The notes beneath the pieces are model-generated. The model made no database searches, had not been told where the DNA came from, and was given only the letters and a program-made list of their open reading frames with translations. 47,897 nt of DNA from Sorangiineae bacterium NIC37A_2. GTDB taxonomy: Bacteria > Myxococcota_A > Polyangia > Polyangiales > Polyangiaceae. Shown here one piece after another: positions 41,963-47,897 of the stretch; within the stretch, counting starts at the first letter, position 1; the number at the start of each line of letters is the position of its first letter. The stretch spans positions 1 through 47,897 of the forward strand of contig NASX01000038.1 in the NCBI GenBank assembly GCA_002085155.1, given 5' to 3'. A program made the translations under genes and the position numbers.

Positions 41963-42363
41963 AGAGTTTCTCGTACCTACGCTCGAAGGGTACGTTGATG
42001 AATACGGAACTCGCGTAAAGGCTCGTCGTCCGAGTGCGCTGCGGGGTATTCGTAAGGAAACGTCAACCAGCCCTTTTGAGCGCCTCCCTTAGACGGAGGA
42101 GGGCATTGCCCTGCTTTAAATGGCTTGGGGACGAGAAGGTCGATGGTAAAATGAGGGTGAGGGCAGCAAGAGAGCACCTTGGGGGGAGTCGAATCCGTGG
42201 TCTTCGGGCCCCTTTGAGGGCACCTGGCCCGGGAGACAGTTTTTCGTGATCGGTCTATGCCCGTAGTTTCTGGCACAAGGGAGGGGTATTTGACTTTCAC
42301 CCATTTCCCGATCAGGTGCCTTCCTTACGATGAAGTCATCATTCAATCATACCGTTCTTAGGG
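41963..42363. other. lower-GC intergenic region after the YeiH gene
   Basis: No gene supported. A small hairpin (CGTACC ... GGTACG, about 41975-41997) lies just after the YeiH stop and a second (AGGGC-ATT-GCCCT, about 42102-42114) before a TTTAAAT stretch, both weak terminator candidates. Base composition drops to nearer 55 percent G+C here and stays low through the next two genes. Confidence 0.4.
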
Positions 42364-42657
42364 GTGGGGGCCATAGCTACTGCTTGTTCCGACGGAGGAC
42401 AACTCTCCACATCCGGAATCATCGAGCTGGAGCAGCAACTCTCAAAATCGGAGGCCACTAAGCCCGAAGAGAAGTGGATCGACGGGATCCTGTACGAGGA
42501 CATCACCGAGCGCATAGGGCGCAGGACTAGCGTCTTATCAGACGACGCATCGGAAGACCCCCCGAAACCCTTTCATCCGACCGGGGAACTCAAAGAGGGA
42601 CAGAAGCTACCGAGCTTGCAAGACTATGGACCTGAAGGCGTTTATGCAGCTTCATAG
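42364..42657 (+). CDS. small hypothetical protein, perhaps a frameshifted lipoprotein
   Basis: 97 codons from a GTG. The start IATACSDGGQL looks like the end of a lipoprotein signal, but no signal precedes it in frame. An ATG at 42330 (ATGAAGTCATCA) in another frame would supply a Lys-bearing N-terminus, and dropping one G from the GGGG or GGGGG runs at 42361-42369 would join the two. The remainder is hydrophilic, rich in Asp, Glu and Pro, with no known domain. It precedes the 200-residue lipoprotein by 24 nt and has similar low GC, so the pair may be co-transcribed. The reading frame is open, but expression is uncertain. Confidence 0.4.
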   Translation: MGAIATACSDGGQLSTSGIIELEQQLSKSEATKPEEKWIDGILYEDITERIGRRTSVLSDDASEDPPKPFHPTGELKEGQKLPSLQDYGPEGVYAAS

Positions 42658-42681
42658 CAATGACTTTTGAAGGGCAAGGAT

Positions 42682-43284
42682 ATGAAACCTAAACTGATAA
42701 CAATTGCTCTTAGTGCCCTTGGTTTGCTTGTGTCCTGCGCTCAGGACCCACGCCCGTCCGACTCATCCTATGGCGACAACTGGTTTGTTCGTCCTCCCCC
42801 GGGACCGACCGAGAAGGAGAACTTCTGTGAGTGGAGTCCGTACCGCAACGACGTCGAATTGCTTTTTTCGGCCCCATTGGTTGTCGAAGACGGTGATAGT
42901 TATGAGATTCGCATCTCGGCTGATTTCGAGAATCATCCCTCTGACTTCGAATACCCAGAAACGCTCGTTTGCACTGTATCCATCGTTGATGGGGTCTGGA
43001 AGGGAGGCTGCCCCGGCTACACCCCGACAGACCAGCAGTTTACTTTCGACAATATTCCGCACTGGGAATACGATGAGGACAAGCGAGCTATCGGTTTTCG
43101 ATGGTACAGACTCGTCTCTTCCGCGGACATTCGCTTGAAGTACAACGGGGAGGTCGTTTTTGAGGGGCCGGTCGCTTTCGAACAAGGTAAGAGCGAATGC
43201 CATCAGTTCCAGGACTACCCCGAACACCCCGAACACGGCGAGGCATACCGCTTTGCCAAGGCTGAGATAGACACGTCAGCTTGA
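42682..43284 (+). CDS. small lipoprotein of unknown function
   Basis: 200 residues from an ATG preceded by AAGGGCAAGG; MKPKLITIALSALGLLVSC is a clean lipoprotein signal with Cys19. The mature part is acidic with many aromatics and four further Cys (FCEWSP, LVCTVS, GGCPGY, ECHQF), probably two disulfides, and alternating strands such as SYEIRISADF, IRLKYNGEVVFEGPV. It looks like a small beta-sandwich; no family recognised. GC is lower than in neighbouring genes, suggesting relatively recent acquisition or relaxed composition. Confidence 0.68.
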   Translation: MKPKLITIALSALGLLVSCAQDPRPSDSSYGDNWFVRPPPGPTEKENFCEWSPYRNDVELLFSAPLVVEDGDSYEIRISADFENHPSDFEYPETLVCTVSIVDGVWKGGCPGYTPTDQQFTFDNIPHWEYDEDKRAIGFRWYRLVSSADIRLKYNGEVVFEGPVAFEQGKSECHQFQDYPEHPEHGEAYRFAKAEIDTSA

Positions 43285-43522
43285 GCTCGAAAAAGAGACC
43301 AGCGGCGCTTGTGCTGGTTCACGCTGTCCTGACCTCGCTGCTGCGCAGCTTGTGACTGGTCCACGGGATGTCGAGCATGGGGGGAGCGGACGCTCGTCCC
43401 TGGCCCTGCCGATCTCGAGGGCGCCCCCCCTCAACCTTCGCTCGCCCGGTCGGCACGGGACATGGGAGAGTCGTGTGCTCCCATCGACCTTCGCCCCCTT
43501 TCAGGCGCATACTCGGCGGATC

Positions 43523-44408
43523 ATGGACCTCGCGCAGCTGAGGACGTTTGTGGCGGTGCGCGGGAGGGGACGATCACGCGGGCGTCGCTGCGGCTGCATT
43601 TGAGTCAGCCGGCGGTGAGTGCGCACATCAAGAGTCTCGAGGAGGGGCTTGGGCTGACGCTTTTCTCGCGGGTGCCGCGGGGGATGGAGCTGACGGTCGA
43701 GGGCGAGCGGCTTCTTGTGAAGGTTGAGCAGATGCTCACAGCGCATCAGCAGATGCTCGATGAGGCGACGCGCATCAAAGGGAGCCTCTCGGGGCGGCTT
43801 CGGCTCGGCGCCTGTAGTAGCGTCGGGAGCGCCTCGGTCGGTTACCTTCTCAAAGCCGTCGCCGAGCGTTATCCTGACGTTGAGGTTTCCCTCGAACACG
43901 GGAGCTCCGCCGCGATCTTCAGGCGCATCATCGATGGTTCCCTCGACTTGGGGTACTACAACGAAGCGAAAACAGAGCCCTCGGAGCTCAGCACGATCGA
44001 GGTCGAGCGCTTCCAGATCTTCCTCGCGGCAGCGCCGGGCCTGGTTCCGATGCCCGTCGACTGGGAAGGGCTCGCGGCATTTCCTTGGATCTATCCGGAG
44101 GCGAGCGCCTGCTGTGCTCTGGCGGCAGAAGAACTCTTCCGCGCGCACAACGTCCGACCGCGGCGCGTTGTCAGCGTCGATCGCGAAGGGCTCACACGCA
44201 CGCTCCTCGAGAGCCGCATGGGCGTGGGGTTGCTCCACGAGCCGACGGCCTTGCGCGCCCAAGCGCGCGGTGAGCTCGACCTTCTCGCCGTCTCGCCGTC
44301 TCGCCGCGCAAGGTCCGCGTCCTCTTCGCTCACCGCAAGAGTCGCGAGGAGCCGCTCCTCAGCGCGCTCGACGCGATCGCTCGTGAGAGCGCTGGCGCTT
44401 CCTTCTGA
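43523..44408 (+). pseudogene. LysR-family regulator interrupted by two frameshifts
   Basis: The start MDLAQLRTFVAV is in one frame, but the rest of the helix-turn-helix (REGTITRASLRLHLSQPAVSAHIKSLEEG) is in another; one base missing after 43558 (GTGGCGGTG then CGCGGG) explains it. The middle frame carries a full LysR effector domain (LRLGACSSVGS ... GVGLLHEPTALRA). At 44283-44306 the 8-bp unit TCTCGCCG occurs three times; with two copies the frame continues to the normal end KVRVLFAHRKSREEPLLSALDAI and a TGA at 44406. As read, the C-terminus is replaced by an Arg/Ser-rich tail. So the gene is inactive, phase-variable, or has two sequencing errors. Its 3' end overlaps the convergent MFS gene, its likely target. 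Confidence 0.85.
44283..44306. repeat. three tandem copies of the 8-bp unit TCTCGCCG
   Basis: The copies are perfect and adjacent. Eight is not a multiple of three, so gaining or losing a copy shifts the LysR reading frame; two copies restore the family C-terminus exactly. Such repeats are classic slipped-strand sites. Three units are few for high-rate variation. Confidence 0.9.
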
Positions 44409-45829
44409 GCGACCGGGGGCGTGTCGCGCTCATGCGGCCGTTTTTGGCTGCGGGAGGCGATCCTGAACGAAAGGAGCGCGAGCCCAGCCCCGAGGGCATA
44501 AGTAACTCCCGTGGCCCGGGCGATGGCCGCGGGAGCCGCGAGCGCGGCGTCGGGCGCTCCGGCGGCGAAGGCGAAGACAGCGCTCATGAGCGAGGCGCCC
44601 GTGATGAGGCCGAGGTTTCGGGAGAGGTTGAGTAAACCCGAGACGACTCCGCGCTCTTCCCGGGGCACCGAGCCCATCACGCCGGTAGTGTTTGCGGTTT
44701 GAAAGAGGGCGTAGCCTCCAGTGACCAAAGCGAGAGGCGCGACATAACCGGCGACGCCGAGCCCCAAGGAGAAGGAGGCGAGGGAGACAGAAGCGAGCCC
44801 CGTCGAAGCGAGCACCATCGCCCCGAGACTCAGCCGCGTGATCCGAGGCGAGCCAAAGCGATCGACGAGGCGCCCAGCCGCATAGCCCATGAGCGCGGCG
44901 ACGCCCGGTCCGACCGCGAGCACCAGCCCGACGGCACTCGGACCCAGGCCGAGGGCGCCCGAAAGGTAAAACGGCCCGACCACGAGCGTCGTCATGATCA
45001 GCGTCGAGACGAGGGCGCTCGTCGCAAGGCCGCGCCCAATCGCGGGGCTTCTGACCTTTTGGAGGTCGACGAGGGGCGCCTTCGCCTTGAGCTCGACGCG
45101 CACGAAGAGCAAAAGAGCGACAGCGGCGAGAGCGAGAAGGCCGACAGCGGTCGGAAGGAACTCGTGGGAGCCCCGGGTCATGGCGAGGGCGTAGCTCCCG
45201 ACGGAGACACCCAACAGGAGGGTCCCGAGGCGATCGAAGGACGCGGCGGGCTTCGCATCGATACTTGATGTTGCTACAAAACGACTCACGAAGAGGAAGG
45301 CGACCGCAGCGATGGGAACCTGGGACCAGAAGACCGAGCGTACGCCGAGCTCTTCGGTGAGGAGGCCACCGAGAGCGGGCCCGAGGGCTGTTCCGACGGC
45401 GGACATCGAGCCGAGGAGGCCGAGGGCGCGGCCCGTGCGCTTTTTTTCGACGGATACTGAGACGAGGGCGAGGCTCTGGGCCATCATGATGGCGGCTCCG
45501 AGTCCTTGGAGGGCGCGAGCTCCGAGAAGGAAAGGGAAGCTCGGCGCGAGCGAGGCGAGGAGGGCCGCGGCGGAGAAGAGGAAAATGCCGCCGAGGAGGA
45601 GGCGCTTCCGACTGAGAAGATCACCGAGCTTTCCCGCGCTCACCATGAAGGTCGTGACGGTGAGCAGGTGGGCCAGGAGGACCCACTGGACGCTGTGGAA
45701 TGAGACCGAGAGCTCACGGGCGAGGCTCGGGAGCGCGATCGTCACGATGCTGGTGCTGAGGGCGGCGAGCAGCATGGTGAGGCCGAGGCCGAAGAGCGTT
45801 CCGTGAGAGCGGGGAAAGGCTTCGTTCAT
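44330..45829 (-). CDS. MFS drug exporter, DHA2 (EmrB/QacA) family
   Basis: 499 residues with about 14 hydrophobic helices, the DHA2 number. The N-terminal MLLAALSTSIVTIALPSLARELS and motif A-like GKLGDLLSRKRLLLGG between helices 2 and 3 are family typical, as is the motif C-like GSMSAVGTALGPALGGLLT in helix 5. It expels drugs or other small organic cations using the proton gradient. The last 35 residues are Arg/Ser-rich, read through the antisense of the LysR 3' end, and may be an extension rather than conserved sequence. The convergent, broken LysR gene is its probable regulator. Confidence 0.88.
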   Translation of the reverse strand: MNEAFPRSHGTLFGLGLTMLLAALSTSIVTIALPSLARELSVSFHSVQWVLLAHLLTVTTFMVSAGKLGDLLSRKRLLLGGIFLFSAAALLASLAPSFPFLLGARALQGLGAAIMMAQSLALVSVSVEKKRTGRALGLLGSMSAVGTALGPALGGLLTEELGVRSVFWSQVPIAAVAFLFVSRFVATSSIDAKPAASFDRLGTLLLGVSVGSYALAMTRGSHEFLPTAVGLLALAAVALLLFVRVELKAKAPLVDLQKVRSPAIGRGLATSALVSTLIMTTLVVGPFYLSGALGLGPSAVGLVLAVGPGVAALMGYAAGRLVDRFGSPRITRLSLGAMVLASTGLASVSLASFSLGLGVAGYVAPLALVTGGYALFQTANTTGVMGSVPREERGVVSGLLNLSRNLGLITGASLMSAVFAFAAGAPDAALAAPAAIARATGVTYALGAGLALLSFRIASRSQKRPHERDTPPVAQKEAPALSRAIASSALRSGSSRLLR

Positions 45830-45918
45830 GAGCCAGACACTGCTCGCTCGGGCCCCCGTCCATCCAATTGTTTGTTCTGAGGGGAGACCTCAGGATCGCT
45901 GAAGGGGCGAATAGAAGG

Positions 45919-47082
45919 CTACGTTGAGCTCGAGGCGGGCGTCTTGGCGGTGCTCTCGGGCGTCTCGGCGGTGCTCTCGGGCGTCTCGGCGGTGCTCTCG
46001 GGCGTCTTGGGAGGCGGCGAGGTTTCGTCGGTCGGAATCGTCGGCAGCGGCGGGTCGCCCGGGGAGATTTCGAGGTTCTCGTCGGCGCGCGGGTCGTCTT
46101 TCAGGGCGGTCTCGGTCCAGGCCTCGAGCAGATCTTGGAGATCTTGGTTCATGAGGGCGACCTCGGTTTCGAGGTGGTCGAGCATGGCGTCGCGCAGGCG
46201 GAGCGCGTCGATGCTGTAGGTGCCGCCGCGGCCGAAGATGAGCTGTTCGAGAGCGCTCGGGCCAGAGGAGCGCTGACCCTCGCCCGCCTCTTTTTCTAAC
46301 ATCTCCTTCCAGCGGCGCCTGAGCTCGGCGGCGGGAGAGGGACCTTCGACCCGCGGCAAGAAGAGGAGCTTCCAGACGAAGGGCGAAAAGGAGCGATCGT
46401 CGCCGACTCCTGTCCAAACGGAGGCGAGGAGGTTCGGCTCGTGGTCGAGCTCGATCGTCGGCATCGGCAAGAAGAGCGCGCTCGCTCCGAGGCCGGCGGA
46501 GGTTGCGCCAGCGGCGATCCCGACGATGGGTTCGCCGGGGGAATCTTGGTCCGCGAGCTCAATCGCGCCGGCGGCGATGGCTCCGGCGGCGCCGATGGCG
46601 ATGGAGAGGGCGGTCAGGACGGTCTCGTCCCGGGAGTGGCGACTCATCAAGTGTTGTTCGAGCTCTTCGAGGGCGTCGCCGAGACAATCCGAGTAAGCAT
46701 GAGCTGCGGAGATCTCACTCTTCAGGAGCTGCATGCGTGCGAGCACGAACAGCGGCGATTCTTCCTGTGAGCCGAGCGGCGTCTGAAGGCCGGCGGCGTG
46801 AGCCACGCGGTCGCGGGCGTCCGTAAAGGCGGGCCCGGAGGCAGCTTCGGCGAGGAGATCCGCTTCCCGCACCGGCGTCGCGCGCGCGGAAGAAGAAGCG
46901 GCGCTCACAGAAGGAGAGCCGGCGCAGGAGCGCGCGAGGGCCATCGTGCGCGGCGGAGGCGTCTTCGGCGCGGAGCGAGCGCAGCCGAGGAGCGGGAGGG
47001 CAAGAGCGAGGGCGAGCGCGCTCGCGAGAGCGCGTGGGCGGCGCGAGGACGATGCGCTGAGGGGAGGAGGCAGCGCATTCAC
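45919..47082 (-). CDS. lipoprotein of unknown function, coupled to the CLC gene
   Basis: 387 residues from a GTG that overlaps the stop of the CLC gene (GTGA); the much longer upstream frame is rejected because it runs inside that gene. An Ala/Leu-rich signal ends in LPLLGC (Cys about 33). A helical region follows with conserved-looking ARMQLLKSEISAAHAYSDCLGDALEELEQHL, then a Gly/Ala-rich hydrophobic stretch (ALSIAIGAAGAIAAGAIELA, then GIAAGATSAGLGASALFLP) that could be a hairpin in the membrane. The C-terminus carries Pro/Glu/Thr repeats TPESTAE. No known family; position suggests it acts with the channel. Confidence 0.7.
   Translation of the reverse strand: MNALPPPLSASSSRRPRALASALALALALPLLGCARSAPKTPPPRTMALARSCAGSPSVSAASSSARATPVREADLLAEAASGPAFTDARDRVAHAAGLQTPLGSQEESPLFVLARMQLLKSEISAAHAYSDCLGDALEELEQHLMSRHSRDETVLTALSIAIGAAGAIAAGAIELADQDSPGEPIVGIAAGATSAGLGASALFLPMPTIELDHEPNLLASVWTGVGDDRSFSPFVWKLLFLPRVEGPSPAAELRRRWKEMLEKEAGEGQRSSGPSALEQLIFGRGGTYSIDALRLRDAMLDHLETEVALMNQDLQDLLEAWTETALKDDPRADENLEISPGDPPLPTIPTDETSPPPKTPESTAETPESTAETPESTAKTPASSST
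45950..46007. repeat. three tandem 21-bp repeats encoding TPESTAE
   Basis: The unit gtgctctcgggcgtctcggc plus one base recurs with a 21-bp period, the third copy differing at its end. It encodes a 7-residue TPESTA(E/K) repeat at the C-terminus of the lipoprotein. In-frame length changes are possible without breaking the gene. Confidence 0.85.
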
Positions 47083-47897
47083 TGGCGGGGCTCCTTCGGC
47101 GGAGAGGACGGCTTCGCGCGGAGCTTGTCGCGGAGCGCGCGGGGGGACGCCAGAGGTTTTCCGCCTTTGTCCCAGAAGAGTCGCTGGGCCGGATAGATGC
47201 TGCGGTGACCAGAGAGCACGTAGGCGATGGTGCACACGATCGCGACGTGAGGGAAGACGGAGGCGCCGAGCAGCTCGACGGCCATGATCGAGAGGGCGAG
47301 TGGCGTATTCGAAGCTGCTGCGAAAACGGCCGCGAGTCCGACGCCCGCCGAGAGCTCCAGGGGGATCCCAAGGAAACGGCCGAACACGCTGCCGAGGGTT
47401 GCGCCGACGAAAAACAGGGGAGTGACCTCGCCGCCGAGGAAACCCGCGCCGAGCGTGACGGCCGTAAAGAGCAGCTTCAGGGCGAAGGCGAAGACCGGGA
47501 GCTCCGGATCTTCAAAGGCGCGCACGATGGTCGGCACGCCGAGGCCGAGATAGTCGCTCGTCCCGACGACCTTCCAGAGCAGGACCACGATGAGTCCACC
47601 GAGGGCCATGCGGAGCGGCAGGCGCGGGAGGAGAGCTTGGCCGCGGGCCTTCAGGAAATGGGTCAGCTCGATGAAAGCTGCGGCGACGATGGCGACCAGA
47701 CCCGCGAAGAGGATCCACTCTCCGAGCAGGAGCGGCGTGAGGGACATGTGGGGCGGCGCCGGGTAGAGAGTATGACCGATGCCGAGGGCGCGGGTGGTCA
47801 TGTCGCCGACGACGGAGGCCACGAGAGCAGGAACGAGCGCCCGATATTCGATGCGCCCGAGGGTGATGAATTCGAGGCCAAACACGGCGCCAGCGAT
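47079..47897 (-). CDS. CLC-family channel/antiporter, probably fluoride/proton type CLC(F) (partial)
   Basis: 272 residues of open frame, running off the right edge (first codons encode IAGAVFGLEF). It covers the C-terminal two thirds of a CLC protein. The segment LGAGFLGGEVTPLFFVGATLGSVFG is decisive: the G-G-E-V-T-P motif, with Glu and Thr in place of the G-G-I-F-A-P of chloride CLCs, corresponds to the conserved Glu318 and Thr320 of the CLC(F) fluoride/proton antiporters. ASNTPLALSIMAVELLG follows as helix O-Q region. No CBS domains are present. The inner-membrane protein would expel fluoride. The N-terminal selectivity motifs lie off the window, so fluoride specificity is likely but not proven. 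Confidence 0.82.
   Translation of the reverse strand: MAGAVFGLEFITLGRIEYRALVPALVASVVGDMTTRALGIGHTLYPAPPHMSLTPLLLGEWILFAGLVAIVAAAFIELTHFLKARGQALLPRLPLRMALGGLIVVLLWKVVGTSDYLGLGVPTIVRAFEDPELPVFAFALKLLFTAVTLGAGFLGGEVTPLFFVGATLGSVFGRFLGIPLELSAGVGLAAVFAAASNTPLALSIMAVELLGASVFPHVAIVCTIAYVLSGHRSIYPAQRLFWDKGGKPLASPRALRDKLRAKPSSPPKEPRQ

Noticed and set aside
42170-42250. Stretch with AGTCGAATCC considered as a tRNA T-arm
   Set aside because: No acceptor, D or anticodon arm can be paired around it and no CCA or suitable stem is present.
41977-42300. 107-codon minus-strand frame after the YeiH gene
   Set aside because: Pro/Thr/Arg-rich, no hydrophobic core, no ribosome site and no family resemblance; likely chance.
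43319-43510. 63-codon minus-strand frame before the LysR gene
   Set aside because: Low-complexity Gly/Arg-rich translation with no ribosome site.

Overview
The window is GC-rich (roughly two thirds G+C by eye), gene-dense chromosomal DNA with no rRNA, tRNA, CRISPR array, insertion sequence or phage gene that I can see. The style suggests a deltaproteobacterium-like member of the Myxococcota, perhaps Polyangiales: many secreted lipoproteins with long Gly/Ala/Ser tethers, FG-GAP and PD40 propeller lipoproteins, an ECF sigma operon with outer-membrane partners, and several one- and two-component regulators. This placement is inference from gene style; no marker gene is present.

Left part (1-11.8 kb), ion and stress physiology: the tail of an Mrp Na+/H+ antiporter operon (mrpD end, E, F, G); a tandem UspA protein with a CaCA-family exchanger; a Gly-rich-tether lipoprotein esterase; a PrmA-like methyltransferase divergent from a TetR-GNAT fusion; a CPA1 cation/proton antiporter with cytosolic RCK_C and CorC-type domains; a small outer-membrane-like protein; an AqpZ-type aquaporin with a perfect intrinsic terminator; and a DUF3829/YiiG-type lipoprotein.

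Middle (11.8-28 kb): a double-domain U32 protein of RlhA type; a lipoprotein combining tandem BTRD1-like repeats with a beta-lactamase-fold serine hydrolase, the layout of polyglycine hydrolases; a DUF4336-like protein; a DmeF-like CDF metal exporter; a TrxB-like flavoprotein beside an AraC regulator; and a small regulon in which a TetR repressor, a four-helix membrane protein and a second tethered esterase share near-identical TTGACAnTGTCAA palindromes. A CarboxypepD_reg protein, a PD40 lipoprotein and a histidine kinase/NarL-type response regulator pair follow.

Right part (28-47.9 kb): a tripartite HME-RND efflux operon (TolC, adaptor, CzcA-like pump) divergent from the two-component pair; a four-gene minus-strand operon with 4-bp overlaps at every junction (outer-membrane-like protein, ECF sigma, membrane-anchored putative anti-sigma, FG-GAP lipoprotein); a lone lipoprotein; a YeiH-family transporter; a lower-GC islet with two small genes; a LysR gene broken by two frameshifts, one of them a tandem 8-bp repeat; a DHA2 MFS exporter; and an operon of a CLC(F)-type channel/antiporter (cut by the window edge) with a lipoprotein.

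The most noteworthy items are the shared TetR operators (two of which form the -35 and -10 boxes of one promoter), the overlapping ECF sigma operon, the TetR-GNAT fusion, the LysR gene whose frame depends on the copy number of an 8-bp repeat, and the co-occurrence of a polyglycine-hydrolase-like enzyme with several poly-Gly-tethered lipoproteins.
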